Of a stretch of DNA of 64,000 nucleotides, positions 1 to 7,859 are shown piece by piece. The stretch comes from Propionispora hippei DSM 15287 (GTDB lineage: Bacteria; Bacillota; Negativicutes; Propionisporales; Propionisporaceae). The stretch lies in NCBI RefSeq assembly GCF_900141835.1, contig NZ_FQZD01000012.1:62001-126000 (forward strand), written 5' to 3'. Within the stretch, counting starts at the first letter, position 1. The number at the start of each line of letters is the position of its first letter. The translations under genes and the position numbers were made by a program. The notes beneath the pieces are model-generated. The model saw only the letters and a program-made list of their open reading frames with translations. It had not been told where the DNA came from and made no database searches.

Positions 1-120
1 TCCCCTGATACCTTTATTCATAGCTATCAGGATATTGGACAAGTCATTGAAACCCGCTTGGACGATGCTTGGAAAAAGCGGCTGCGTTTTGCTTTCTCCT
101 ATCCTGGAGTTCTAGGCTGA
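1..120 (+). CDS. C-terminal end of NlpC/P60-family tail peptidase (partial)
   Basis: Only the last 39 codons are in the window, ending with TGA at 118-120. The reading frame gives SPDTFIHSY...AFSYPGVLG, which aligns with the end of the complete NlpC/P60 gene at 51595-52026 (TFIHSWADV...AFRYPGVLD). In these phages the peptidase sits in the tail tip and is thought to help cross the cell wall during infection. Its stop overlaps the ATG of the next tail gene, the same junction as in prophage 2. The catalytic residues lie upstream of the window and cannot be checked. Confidence 0.8.
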   Translation, partial: SPDTFIHSYQDIGQVIETRLDDAWKKRLRFAFSYPGVLG

Positions 121-2330
121 TGGCTACCTTGCTTTTAGCAACCATTCCTGCCAATGCCTTTTGGAGCGCTGCTTTAACAATGCTGGGCGGCTATATTGAC
201 AGTAAACTCTTTGGCCCCCACGTTACGCAGGAAGTCGGCAAAATGAGTGATTTGCAGATGCAGACTGCTTCCTACGGCGCACCAATTCCTCTGATTCTTG
301 GGACCTGCCGCTCGACAGGCAATGTAATATGGTCTACCAAATTTGTGGAGCATACAAAAACAGAAAAACAAGGCGGTAAGGGCGGCGGAGGCGGCGTAAC
401 AACAACTACGTATTCTTATACTGTCAGTTTTGCTGTGGGTATTTGCCAGGGGCCAATAACTGCGATCGGACGCGTTTGGGCTGATGGTAAATTGGTTGAC
501 TTGGCAAAGTATCAGCATACTGTCTACCTTGGCGGCGATACGCAAACTCCAGACAGCTGGATGGAAGCGGTAGAAGGTGCGGGAAATGTTCCTGCCTTCC
601 GTGGGTTAGCTTATATTGTCTTTAAAGATCTTGCCATTGGCGATTTCGGCAACCGTATACCGTCATTCAGTTTTGAAGTAACCAGGCAGATCGATAATGT
701 AAAAGCTTTGGTGGAAACAGTCTCGCTTAGTGCGGGACTACAATATACCGATGTTGATGCATCAGACCTTGAGGGACTTGCTATAACTGGAATCTCTTCT
801 GCGGGAGACCAGACCCGTAGGAGTATCATTGAACAACTGCAGGCCGTATTTCTCTTTGATTCCATTGAGCGTAGCGGCAAGATTGTTTTTAAACGGAGAA
901 ATGCAAATACTGCCTATGAAATACCGGATGAATATTTAGGAGCTTATGAAACATCTCCTCCTAATGAGCCATATAACCTGCAATACAAAGATGAACGTGA
1001 GCTGCCGCGCAGACTAACCATTAACTATTTGTCCAAAGACAAGGACTATCAGCAGGGAACAATGTCAGCCTATAGGCAAATTACGCAGAGTAAAAATGAG
1101 CAGACAGTAAGTGTTCAAATGGTTCTGGCAGATACCGATGCTAAAGAACTTGCTGAAGTACGGTTGTTTGAAGAGTGGCAGAATAGAAAAACATTGTCCC
1201 TGACACTTTCCAATCAATTTGGCTGGTTACTGCCGGGTGATATAGTAAAAGTTCCAATTCAGGAACAAAAGCAAAATTTCATGATTACCAAAACAACGTA
1301 TGGAAAGCCTGGGTTAATAAAAATTGAGGCGGTAGCTACCACCCAACAAGTATACACCTCTGTTGGCAGAGTGGTGGATTCTGAAACAAATCCCTCGATT
1401 CCCCCTGCTCCGGGGAATGTGTCCATATCCTTATTCGATTTGCCTCTTCTTCCCGGCGAAACGTCTGCTGAGCGGATGTTCGCAGCTTGCACCTCAGACG
1501 GCGCCTTCTATGGCGCTAACCTATTTCGATCCAATGATGGCGGCGGAACATGGAGCTATGTTGGGCAAGTGACACAGAATGCTGTTGTTGGGACAACCAT
1601 AACCGTCCTACCGCCTGGCAACAGTGTTACATGGGATGAAGCGTCTACTGTAGACGTTACACTTAGCCATGGGACGTTGGAGAGCCGCCCCGCTGGGGAT
1701 GTGTTAAATTATTTCAATGCTGCGTTAATTGGTGCGGAGATTGTGCAGTTTAAGCAGGCTTCTCTAATTGCCGCTAATACCTACCGGTTGTCAGGCTTAT
1801 TGCGCGGCAGGCTGGGCACGGAACATGAAGTCGGCTGTCATATTGCCAATGAACCGTTTCTTATGCTCAATTCGCTGCAGTCGATTTCTTTTCCGGCATC
1901 AGAGTGGCACATGGACAAACTTTATCGGATAGGACCGTCTACCTTGCCGATAACTGATGAGAAATATCGAGACTATACGGTTAACCTGAATGGGCTTGGG
2001 GCAAGGCCCTATTCGGTTTGCCATGTTAGTGGTTTTAGAGATGGGACGGGTTCTTTAACAGTTTCATGGGTTCGCCGCGCAAGAATGAATGGCGATTGGA
2101 AGCCATACACGGATGTGCCGGTGGGTGAGAATAGTGAGACGTATCAGGTGGATGTAGTTTCAGCGGATGGGAACATCAAAAGAACCATAACCGTAAACGA
2201 GCCTAAAGCCGTGTATTCAGCCAACGAGCAAATCGCCGATTTTGGCAGTTTACAAGCAGTGGTGCGCGTACGGATTTATCAGATGTCTGAAGTGTATGGC
2301 CGGGGAGCCGTAAAGGAGGAGGTTTTATGA
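120..2330 (+). CDS. Phage tail-tip / host-specificity protein (gpJ-like), prophage 1
   Basis: A 736-residue tail protein. The ATG at 120 is chosen over the in-frame ATG at 69 because it gives an N-terminus (MATLLLATIP) matching the homologue at 52026 (MATLILGTIA) and overlaps the stop of the preceding NlpC gene, as in the second copy. Near residues 100-115 there is a glycine-rich stretch (KGGGGGV) before a conserved TYSYTVSFAVGICQGPI segment typical of the putative phage tail protein family at the distal tail. The C-terminal part carries fibronectin-like beta segments. It probably forms the central tip structure and may determine receptor specificity. By eye it is only moderately similar to the prophage 2 copy, unlike the nearly identical lysis genes that follow. 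Confidence 0.85.
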   Translation: MATLLLATIPANAFWSAALTMLGGYIDSKLFGPHVTQEVGKMSDLQMQTASYGAPIPLILGTCRSTGNVIWSTKFVEHTKTEKQGGKGGGGGVTTTTYSYTVSFAVGICQGPITAIGRVWADGKLVDLAKYQHTVYLGGDTQTPDSWMEAVEGAGNVPAFRGLAYIVFKDLAIGDFGNRIPSFSFEVTRQIDNVKALVETVSLSAGLQYTDVDASDLEGLAITGISSAGDQTRRSIIEQLQAVFLFDSIERSGKIVFKRRNANTAYEIPDEYLGAYETSPPNEPYNLQYKDERELPRRLTINYLSKDKDYQQGTMSAYRQITQSKNEQTVSVQMVLADTDAKELAEVRLFEEWQNRKTLSLTLSNQFGWLLPGDIVKVPIQEQKQNFMITKTTYGKPGLIKIEAVATTQQVYTSVGRVVDSETNPSIPPAPGNVSISLFDLPLLPGETSAERMFAACTSDGAFYGANLFRSNDGGGTWSYVGQVTQNAVVGTTITVLPPGNSVTWDEASTVDVTLSHGTLESRPAGDVLNYFNAALIGAEIVQFKQASLIAANTYRLSGLLRGRLGTEHEVGCHIANEPFLMLNSLQSISFPASEWHMDKLYRIGPSTLPITDEKYRDYTVNLNGLGARPYSVCHVSGFRDGTGSLTVSWVRRARMNGDWKPYTDVPVGENSETYQVDVVSADGNIKRTITVNEPKAVYSANEQIADFGSLQAVVRVRIYQMSEVYGRGAVKEEVL

Positions 2331-2665
2331 GTGCAAATAACACGCCAAGACTGGGGCTGCCCTATATCATCGCCAGTCAAGCGCAAAAGGAAGTAACCCA
2401 TAATGATGCGCTGAATCTCATTGATTTACTGGTGCAGCCGGTGATAAAAGGCAGAACGAATATTCCGCCGACGTCGCCAGCCGAGAGTGATGCATATATT
2501 GTGACCACAACCGCCACTGGCGCATGGATAGGGAAAGAAAATCAAATCGCATGGTTTATCGGCGGCGCTTGGCGCTTTATTGCTCCATTTGAGGGTATGT
2601 GGTTTTGGTCGGCTGTTGATGCAAGAGATTATGTTTATCATGGTAATGCCTGGATGGCTAAATAG
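2327..2665 (+). CDS. DUF2793 phage structural protein, short form
   Basis: A 112-residue protein starting NNTPRLGLPYIIASQAQKE, the conserved opening of DUF2793 proteins found beside tail-tip genes in phages and gene transfer agents. The start follows GGAGGAGG and overlaps the preceding stop by 4 bp. The homologue in prophage 2 (54260-54805) has 181 residues. This copy ends at GNAWMAK and lacks the last ~65 residues, including a terminal helical segment. It is either a naturally short version or a truncation. The function is probably a tail or baseplate accessory, inferred from position only. Confidence 0.7.
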   Translation: MSANNTPRLGLPYIIASQAQKEVTHNDALNLIDLLVQPVIKGRTNIPPTSPAESDAYIVTTTATGAWIGKENQIAWFIGGAWRFIAPFEGMWFWSAVDARDYVYHGNAWMAK

Positions 2666-2735
2666 TGTTTAGTAGGAAGGTTGCTTATTAAATTGATCGG
2701 AAAAGTTTTATGTTTGATGTAAAGGAGGATGAGAA

Positions 2736-3167
2736 ATGATTGAGTACACACAAATAGAGCTGCGCATCATGGCCTTGTTTTCAGCCATAGGCGCAGCTTT
2801 TTCCTTTCTTGTCGGCGGTGTGGACAAGCTGGTTACGGCACTTCTTATTTTTGTTGTGATTGATTATGTGACCGGGCTGATCGCCGCGTGGAAGACGGCA
2901 ACGCTGGACAGCAAAAAAGGCTTTGAAGGGATAAAGCGCAAGGTCGTTATGCTGCTGATCGTCATCATGGCCCATTGGATCGATGCCAGCATTTTTGGCA
3001 TCAGCACCTGCCGGTCCATGGTGATCTTCGCGTATCTGGGCAATGAAGGCTTGAGCATTATTGAGAACTTGGACCGCATGGGGTATGGCGAGTATATTCC
3101 CGCATTTATTCGGGAGAAGCTGGTGCAGCTAAGAAGTGAAAAGAAGTCTTTCCGAAAAGAACCATAG
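2736..3167 (+). CDS. Phage holin (toxin secretion/phage lysis holin family), prophage 1
   Basis: A 143-residue membrane protein with hydrophobic segments around residues 12-30 (FSAIGAAFSFLVGGV), 34-50 (ALLIFVVIDYVTGLIAA) and 70-82 (VVMLLIVIMAHW). The segment IDYVTGLIAAWKT..LDSKKGFEGIKRK is the signature of the phage_holin_4 family. It would form inner-membrane holes that trigger host lysis. RBS AAAGGAGG lies 8 bp upstream. By eye the copy at 54821 differs at only about 8 of 143 residues. It is followed by the amidase and the spanin-like gene, making a complete lysis cassette. Confidence 0.92.
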   Translation: MIEYTQIELRIMALFSAIGAAFSFLVGGVDKLVTALLIFVVIDYVTGLIAAWKTATLDSKKGFEGIKRKVVMLLIVIMAHWIDASIFGISTCRSMVIFAYLGNEGLSIIENLDRMGYGEYIPAFIREKLVQLRSEKKSFRKEP

Positions 3168-3184
3168 CGGCCGATTGATTTTGC

Positions 3185-3219
3185 TTTCTGCATAAAATGG
3201 CGCTAAAAATATGCAGCAA
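3185..3219. promoter_or_regulatory. Orphan palindromic operator-like element (Fic-type site without fic)
   Basis: TTTCTGCAT at 3185-3193 and ATGCAGCAA at 3211-3219 are inverted with a 17-bp spacer. Prophage 2 has TTTCTGCAT-N17-ATGCAGAAA on both sides of its fic gene (55294-55328 and 56432-56466) with exactly this geometry. Here no fic gene lies between holin and amidase, so this is a site left after loss of fic, or one that predates its arrival. Confidence 0.6.
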
Positions 3220-3258
3220 GGGCGTGGGTAATAGAGTGAACGAAAGGGGATGCTGAAT

Positions 3259-3843
3259 ATGAAAGTGGTAATCGACCCTGGCCATGCGGGCCGAAATATT
3301 GACCCTGGTGCGGTAAATGGATCAACGGGCCTGCAGGAGGCGGATGTTGCGCTGGTGATTTCGCGGCAAGTAGCAAACTATCTGCTTAATGTAGGGTATG
3401 AGGTGAAACTAACCCGAACCGAATGGGAACAAGAAGAAACGGATGATCTAAGCTATCGGACAGCACTGGCGAATGACTGGGGCGCCGATATTTTTATTTC
3501 TCTTCATTGCAATAGCGCAGCGAACGAGAGCGCTGAAGGCTATGAGGTCTGGACATCTCCAGGACAGACGGAAGGGGACAGGCTGGCGACGTGCATATAC
3601 AAGCAAATTGCTGCTGAGTTTCCCGATCGGGCAGGGAGAACGGATTACTCTGACGGTGATCCCGATAAGGAGTCGCGCTTCTATGTATTGGTCTATACCG
3701 ACGCTCCTGCCTGCTTGGTGGAAATGGCGTTTATTTCAAATGATGAGGAAGCGGCCTTGTTGGCAAACGCCGCGTGGTGGGACCGGTATGCGAGGGCAAT
3801 TGCGCGGGGAGTGACGGATTACACGATGATGCTGGAGGGATGA
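3259..3843 (+). CDS. N-acetylmuramoyl-L-alanine amidase (endolysin), prophage 1
   Basis: A 194-residue Amidase_3 enzyme that cleaves the amide bond between N-acetylmuramic acid and L-alanine in peptidoglycan. Zinc-binding and catalytic signatures are visible: DPGHAG near the N-terminus, ISLHCNSA in the middle, and VEMAFISN near the C-terminus. The ATG at 3259 is preferred over 3250 because AAAGGGG at 3244-3250 gives proper spacing and the protein then begins directly with the first beta strand (MKVVIDPGH). There is no signal peptide or cell-wall-binding domain, so release should depend on the holin. It is nearly identical to the copy at 56577. Confidence 0.93.
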   Translation: MKVVIDPGHAGRNIDPGAVNGSTGLQEADVALVISRQVANYLLNVGYEVKLTRTEWEQEETDDLSYRTALANDWGADIFISLHCNSAANESAEGYEVWTSPGQTEGDRLATCIYKQIAAEFPDRAGRTDYSDGDPDKESRFYVLVYTDAPACLVEMAFISNDEEAALLANAAWWDRYARAIARGVTDYTMMLEG

Positions 3844-3846
3844 GGT

Positions 3847-4476
3847 ATGATCCAGGTACTTCAAACTTGGAAAGCTGTCTTTAAGCAAAACAAGTGGCTG
3901 ATAATGCTCGTTGTTTTCTTCCTATTAATAAGCGCAATGCTTTTCTGGCTTTGGCAGCGTTCCCAGCAGGCCGAGGAAAAGTACCGGCAGGCTGTGGTGC
4001 TGCAGCAGGAGCAACTAGAGCAGGTTCAGGAGCTTGGCAAAGCGCTTCATATCTCACAGATGAACGCTAAGGAACTGCAGGCGGCTTATGACGAACTGAA
4101 AACTAAGCCGCCTGTTGCCAGTTTTACCGTAAAAGCGCCTTCTCTGGAGGCTGCGGCTGAGCAGGTTGCGGAGAGGATCAATAAACAGGATGCGACTTTG
4201 CCGCCCGCCGCGCTGGAAAAGACCGACCGGACGGCTGTGGTCAAAAACGATACGGACTATAAAGTGGACGTACTGAAGATTAATCTGGACAAATCTTGGG
4301 AACTTTCCGCAGGAGTAGGAAGCCACTGCGGTGATGCCTATATTCCGCTTGGGGTGCAGCGAAACTATGCTTCGCATAAGGCTGTGGCGGCGGAAGTGCA
4401 TCTGGTGCCGGAAGAACTAGCGAGGGGAAAAATAAAGACCTCCGGTTGGGAGGTCAAGCATGTTTGGCGCTATTAA
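3847..4476 (+). CDS. Membrane-anchored coiled-coil lysis-cassette protein, spanin-like (prophage 1)
   Basis: A 209-residue protein with one transmembrane segment at about residues 18-36 (WLIMLVVFFLLISAMLFWL), basic residues on the N-terminal side, then a glutamine/glutamate-rich coiled coil (about 38-85) and a C-terminal domain ending in a conserved hydrophilic fold (GDAYIPLGVQRNYA). It starts 3 bp after the amidase stop and closes the lysis cassette. Topology and place resemble an inner-membrane spanin (Rz-like), which would fit a host with an outer membrane. No lipoprotein partner gene was found, and the 209-residue length is long for Rz. I do not recognise the family. Confidence 0.6.
   Translation: MIQVLQTWKAVFKQNKWLIMLVVFFLLISAMLFWLWQRSQQAEEKYRQAVVLQQEQLEQVQELGKALHISQMNAKELQAAYDELKTKPPVASFTVKAPSLEAAAEQVAERINKQDATLPPAALEKTDRTAVVKNDTDYKVDVLKINLDKSWELSAGVGSHCGDAYIPLGVQRNYASHKAVAAEVHLVPEELARGKIKTSGWEVKHVWRY
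4437..4455 (-). terminator. Minus-strand terminator inside the 3' end of the spanin-like gene
   Basis: GACCTCC-GGTTG-GGAGGTC forms a perfect 7-bp stem. Reading on the minus strand it is followed by TTTATTTTT. It lies within coding sequence and is conserved in the second copy (57755-57773). It would stop antisense transcripts entering the lysis genes from the right. Confidence 0.55.
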
Positions 4477-4511
4477 GGCGGCGGATACTACGCAAAGAAA
4501 ATCTAAGATAC

Positions 4512-4552
4512 AGGTCGGGCAGATAGCAATTTGTCCGGCCTATATTTTTTAA
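4512..4552 (+). terminator. Rho-independent terminator after the prophage 1 lysis cassette
   Basis: AGGTCGGGCA (4512-4521) pairs with TGTCCGGCCT (4532-4541), followed by TATATTTTTT. It separates late lysis transcription from the recombinase operon promoter at 4607. Confidence 0.8.
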
Positions 4553-4606
4553 TGTTTTCTGTTTGGATTGACTGATTATTTGACCTGGTAGAAACAGTTG
4601 CAATGC

Positions 4607-4650
4607 TTGACTTACAAGGCTTTTAGAGTGATATATGGTACTACCAAAAA
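4607..4650 (+). promoter_or_regulatory. Conserved recombinase-operon promoter/motif, copy 1
   Basis: TTGACT (4607-4612), 9 bp, then TTTAGAGTGATATAT (4622-4636) and ACTACCAAAA. The same arrangement occurs before the second recombinase pair (59143) and at 34991-35033. It could be a promoter with -35 TTGACT and a -10 in GATATAT. The extended identity with the 35-kb copy past the -10 also allows a regulator or recombination site. Confidence 0.6.
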
Positions 4651-4667
4651 GGAAAGGAGGTCGCATT

Positions 4668-5951
4668 ATGCGAGTGAAAATTGTTACACCAAAATCAGAG
4701 TTGTTGGAAGTTAAAAAGCTTAAGGTATGTGCGTATGCCCGTGTATCATCGGATAGCTTGAAACAGGAAGATTCTCTTGAGAACCAGACTTCCACATATG
4801 AAAGGCTGATTTCATCCAACCCTGATTATGAGTTCGCGGGGGTGTATGCGGATCAAGGCATTTCAGGTTATTGTGAGAACCGCCCTGCATTCCAGTCGAT
4901 GCTTGAAAAAGCAAAGAACCATGAGATAGATTTGATTATAACTAAGTCGGTTTCCCGTTTCGCTCGAAACACAGTCACTGTATTAAAGGTGGCAAGAGAA
5001 CTGAAGGAACTTGGAATCGGGATTTTCTTTGAAGAACAGAATATCAATACTTTATCAGGGGACGGTGAGATGATGCTTGCCGTCCTCGCTTCTTTTGCTC
5101 AGGAAGAATCTAGAAGCATGAGCGAGAACAATAAATGGACAATGAAGAAAAAATTTGAGCGTGGTGAAATTATGGTGAATACCACCCGCTTCATGGGATA
5201 TGACAAAAATGAATTCGGAGAGCTGGTCATAAACCGTGAACAGGCTAAGATTGTCCGCAGGATTTTTGATATGTATCTCAGTGGAATAGGGATGTTCCGA
5301 ATTGCAGCTCTATTAAATGATGAGAACGTACCGACTATTACAGGCGGGAAGTGGTATGAAGGAACGATCAGAGGAATGCTCAAGAATGAAAAATACAAAG
5401 GTGATTGTATTCTTCAAAAGTATTACACCCCCGAAAACCGAAGGAATACAAGCGTTAGGAACAACGGTGAAGTCCAGAGTTATTATATTGAAGAAAACCA
5501 TCCGGCTATTGTCAGCAAGGCAGAATGGGATAAGGTGCAGCAGATTATGCAAAGACACAAGGAACAGCGGAAAATTGCTGCGGATGGTACGGATAAGTAC
5601 AAAAACCGCTACCCACTTTCGGGTATTCTCATCTGCCCTTATTGCGGTAAGGCATTAAGGCGAAAACAGGTATACAACAAGAGAATAGAATGGTGGTGTT
5701 CCACATATATTCACGATGGAAAAACTGCCTGCAAGGGCGTTAAAATATCGGACGAGGAAGCATCAAAACAGAATATCACAGAGCCTACTGTGGTTGAGGA
5801 GGTAAAAATAAATGGCGAGAAATATTACAGTTATACCAGTAAGGAAGAATTCGACAGGGGTATCAGAAATAAACCAAGCGACCGCCCAAATAAAGATGGC
5901 GGCATACTGCCGCGTATCCACAGACCAAGAAGAACAGCTATCAAGCTATGA
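4668..5951 (+). CDS. Large serine recombinase A, prophage 1 pair
   Basis: A 427-residue site-specific recombinase. The N-terminal resolvase domain holds the catalytic serine in CAYARVSSDS (about residues 22-30), followed by the TKSVSRFARN motif (about 96-105) and LASFAQEESRSMSE. A recombinase domain covers about 165-290 and a zinc ribbon (CPYCGKALRR...WWCS...CKG) about 325-365. The start at 4668 follows AAAGGAGG; the in-frame ATG at 4635 has no RBS. After the zinc ribbon there is only a short tail, with no long coiled coil. The last 140 bp overlap the next recombinase gene in another frame. It probably acts with gene B in integration or excision, like the ccrA/ccrB pair of SCCmec; that partnership is inference. 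Confidence 0.92.
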   Translation: MRVKIVTPKSELLEVKKLKVCAYARVSSDSLKQEDSLENQTSTYERLISSNPDYEFAGVYADQGISGYCENRPAFQSMLEKAKNHEIDLIITKSVSRFARNTVTVLKVARELKELGIGIFFEEQNINTLSGDGEMMLAVLASFAQEESRSMSENNKWTMKKKFERGEIMVNTTRFMGYDKNEFGELVINREQAKIVRRIFDMYLSGIGMFRIAALLNDENVPTITGGKWYEGTIRGMLKNEKYKGDCILQKYYTPENRRNTSVRNNGEVQSYYIEENHPAIVSKAEWDKVQQIMQRHKEQRKIAADGTDKYKNRYPLSGILICPYCGKALRRKQVYNKRIEWWCSTYIHDGKTACKGVKISDEEASKQNITEPTVVEEVKINGEKYYSYTSKEEFDRGIRNKPSDRPNKDGGILPRIHRPRRTAIKL

Positions 5952-7221
5952 GAATCAGGTGAATTACTACAAATCCTACATTCAGCAAAATCCTATGTAC
6001 GAGTTTGCTGGCATATATGCAGATGAAGGAATTTCTGGTACGAATACGAAAAAGCGTGAGGAGTTTAATCGCATGATAGCTGATTGCAGAGCTAGGAAAA
6101 TTGACCGTATCATCACAAAATCCATCAGCCGCTTTGCGAGAAATACACTCGATTGCCTGAACTATGTGCGTGAATTAAAGGAGCTTGGCATTGGCGTCAT
6201 ATTTGAAAAAGAAAACATAGATACTCTAGATGCAAAGGGAGAGGTGCTTCTTACGATATTGAGTTCCTTGGCTCAGGATGAATCAAGGTCGATCTCAGAG
6301 AACTCCACATGGGGTATTCGCCGACGATATGAAAGCGGAAAATTTGGTATGAGCACAAAGCGTTTTCTTGGTTACGACGCCGATGAGAATGGTCAACTAG
6401 TGGTAAACCCAGAACAGGCAAAAATCGTGGTAAGACTTTATGATGAGTATCTTTCGGGTAAAACAGTGGATTATATCAAGCGTACTTTTGAACGGGAGGG
6501 TATAAAAAACTGGAACAGAAAAACCGTGTGGCAAGCCACGACCCTGCAGAGCATGCTCTGTAACGAAAAGTACAAAGGCGATGCTATTTTGCAAAAAAGC
6601 TATACGGTAGATTTTCTAAGCAAGAAACGTGCAAAGAACCAAGGGGAAATTCAACAGTTTCATATTGAAGATAACCATGAGGCCATCATAGACCCTTTGA
6701 TTTGGGAAGCAGTACAGCTTGAACAGGAGCGCAGAAGAAAATATATTGAAGAACACGGTACAAATTCATATTCTCACAAACCAGAAACAAATCCCTTTGC
6801 TGGCAAGATAGTCTGCGGAACTTGTAACCAATCTTATGCAAGGAAAGGCTGGAAAACAGGAGATGTATACCGTAAGGTTTGGCAATGCCAGGAACGATAC
6901 AAAGTCAAAGGCGTATCAGGCTGCACGAATCGCCATATTGATGAAGAGGTACTTGAAGAGGCATTTAAGATGGCTTGGAACTTGTTGCTTAAAAATAGAG
7001 AGGAGACAAAAAAACGATGGCAGTGTTTTGCTGAATTTGGCAATCCCTTAGAGCAGTACAGAGCAGTGCAGTTTGCGGATATTACGGAGAATGCCAAGTA
7101 CATCACGGATTTTGATACGGATTTCATGCTGAATACTTTGGACCACATCGCCGTTTTTGAAAGCGGGAAACTGGTTGTTGCTTTTATGGACGGGACAGAG
7201 ATCGAATGTGGCGGCGAATAA
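5812..7221 (+). CDS. Large serine recombinase B, prophage 1 pair
   Basis: A 469-residue recombinase with resolvase-domain motifs AAYCRVSTDQEEQLSSYENQ (about 31-50, catalytic serine in RVST), TKSISRFARNT and LSSLAQDESRSISE, a recombinase domain and a zinc ribbon (CGTCNQSYARK...WQCQ...GCTN). A C-terminal region of about 90 residues follows the ribbon. Its GAGGAGG ribosome-binding site (5796-5802) lies inside gene A, and its first 140 bp overlap gene A out of frame. The homologous pair at 59205-61770 has the same organisation. It forms one operon with gene A and ends 15 bp before a terminator. Confidence 0.92.
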   Translation: MARNITVIPVRKNSTGVSEINQATAQIKMAAYCRVSTDQEEQLSSYENQVNYYKSYIQQNPMYEFAGIYADEGISGTNTKKREEFNRMIADCRARKIDRIITKSISRFARNTLDCLNYVRELKELGIGVIFEKENIDTLDAKGEVLLTILSSLAQDESRSISENSTWGIRRRYESGKFGMSTKRFLGYDADENGQLVVNPEQAKIVVRLYDEYLSGKTVDYIKRTFEREGIKNWNRKTVWQATTLQSMLCNEKYKGDAILQKSYTVDFLSKKRAKNQGEIQQFHIEDNHEAIIDPLIWEAVQLEQERRRKYIEEHGTNSYSHKPETNPFAGKIVCGTCNQSYARKGWKTGDVYRKVWQCQERYKVKGVSGCTNRHIDEEVLEEAFKMAWNLLLKNREETKKRWQCFAEFGNPLEQYRAVQFADITENAKYITDFDTDFMLNTLDHIAVFESGKLVVAFMDGTEIECGGE

Positions 7222-7235
7222 ACTAATCATATAAT

Positions 7236-7281
7236 GGCGGCTGACTTGGAACGAAAACGTTCTGGCAGTCGCCTTTTTTTA
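7236..7281 (+). terminator. Terminator after prophage 1 recombinases
   Basis: GGCGGCTG pairs with CAGTCGCC (outer stem) and GAACG with CGTTC around an AAAA loop, followed by a run of seven T. It probably marks the end of the prophage 1 genes. Confidence 0.8.
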
Positions 7282-7318
7282 TGTGCAAATGGATAAAGTG
7301 GTCTTATTTACAAAATAA

Positions 7319-7369
7319 GTACAAATGTTTATACAAATATGTTTACAAATGTTATGGGCTGTGATATTC
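7319..7369 (+). promoter_or_regulatory. Promoter with three near-direct repeats before the DUF262 module
   Basis: TACAAATGTT, TACAAATATGTT and TACAAATGTT occur in tandem between 7319 and 7354. The last overlaps a -35 (TTTACA, 7342-7347), with TATTCT 16 bp downstream (7364-7369). The layout suggests an autoregulated promoter, possibly bound by the Phd/HARE protein encoded just downstream. Confidence 0.5.
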
Positions 7370-7388
7370 TCATGTTGAGGTGATGGAG

Positions 7389-7784
7389 ATGGAAATCAAC
7401 ATTAACAGTTTGGTATCTATTGAAAAAGCAATGAACGAAGCCGTGGCTGTGTTTAAAACTGTTGATGATGTAGGTAAAGTAATTATTCTTAAAGACAATA
7501 AGCCGGCCTACATCATTTTAAAGTATGAAGAAAACACTGAAGTACCGGTTAGTGCCCTTGCAGCGAAGACCACACATACGTTACAAGAGGCTATGAAGAT
7601 TGTATTGTCCGAAGCTACAAATCAAACGCTTCATGCCTCTGAATTAGCTGATATTATTTACGATAGAAGGCTGTATGTACAGAAAAATGGCGAAAAAGCC
7701 AAAGCCAATCAGATGAGAGCACGTTGCGGCCATTATCCGGAGATGTTCGAGGCATTGCCACGCAACTATATCAGGTTGAAATAG
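7389..7784 (+). CDS. Phd/YefM-like N-terminal plus HARE-HTH C-terminal regulator
   Basis: A 131-residue protein in two parts. Residues 1-50 (SIEKAMNEAVAVFKTVDD, VIILKDNKPAYIILK) resemble the DNA-binding beta-sheet of Phd/YefM antitoxins. Residues 60-131 (LHASELADIIYDRRL...YPEMFEALPRNYIRL) resemble a HARE-HTH winged helix, a domain found in restriction and chromatin proteins. ATG 7389 is chosen because GAGGTG at 7377-7382 is too close to 7383. It precedes the DUF262 gene by 75 bp and follows a repeat-bearing promoter, so autoregulation of the module is likely. Both domain calls come from sequence patterns only. No Doc- or YoeB-like toxin is next to it. Confidence 0.65.
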   Translation: MEININSLVSIEKAMNEAVAVFKTVDDVGKVIILKDNKPAYIILKYEENTEVPVSALAAKTTHTLQEAMKIVLSEATNQTLHASELADIIYDRRLYVQKNGEKAKANQMRARCGHYPEMFEALPRNYIRLK

Positions 7785-7859
7785 TCCTGGGCTATCACAA
7801 GATTAGGGAAAAGAACAATCCAAAATATAGTTTATTATTATATCTAAGGAGGACGTAAT

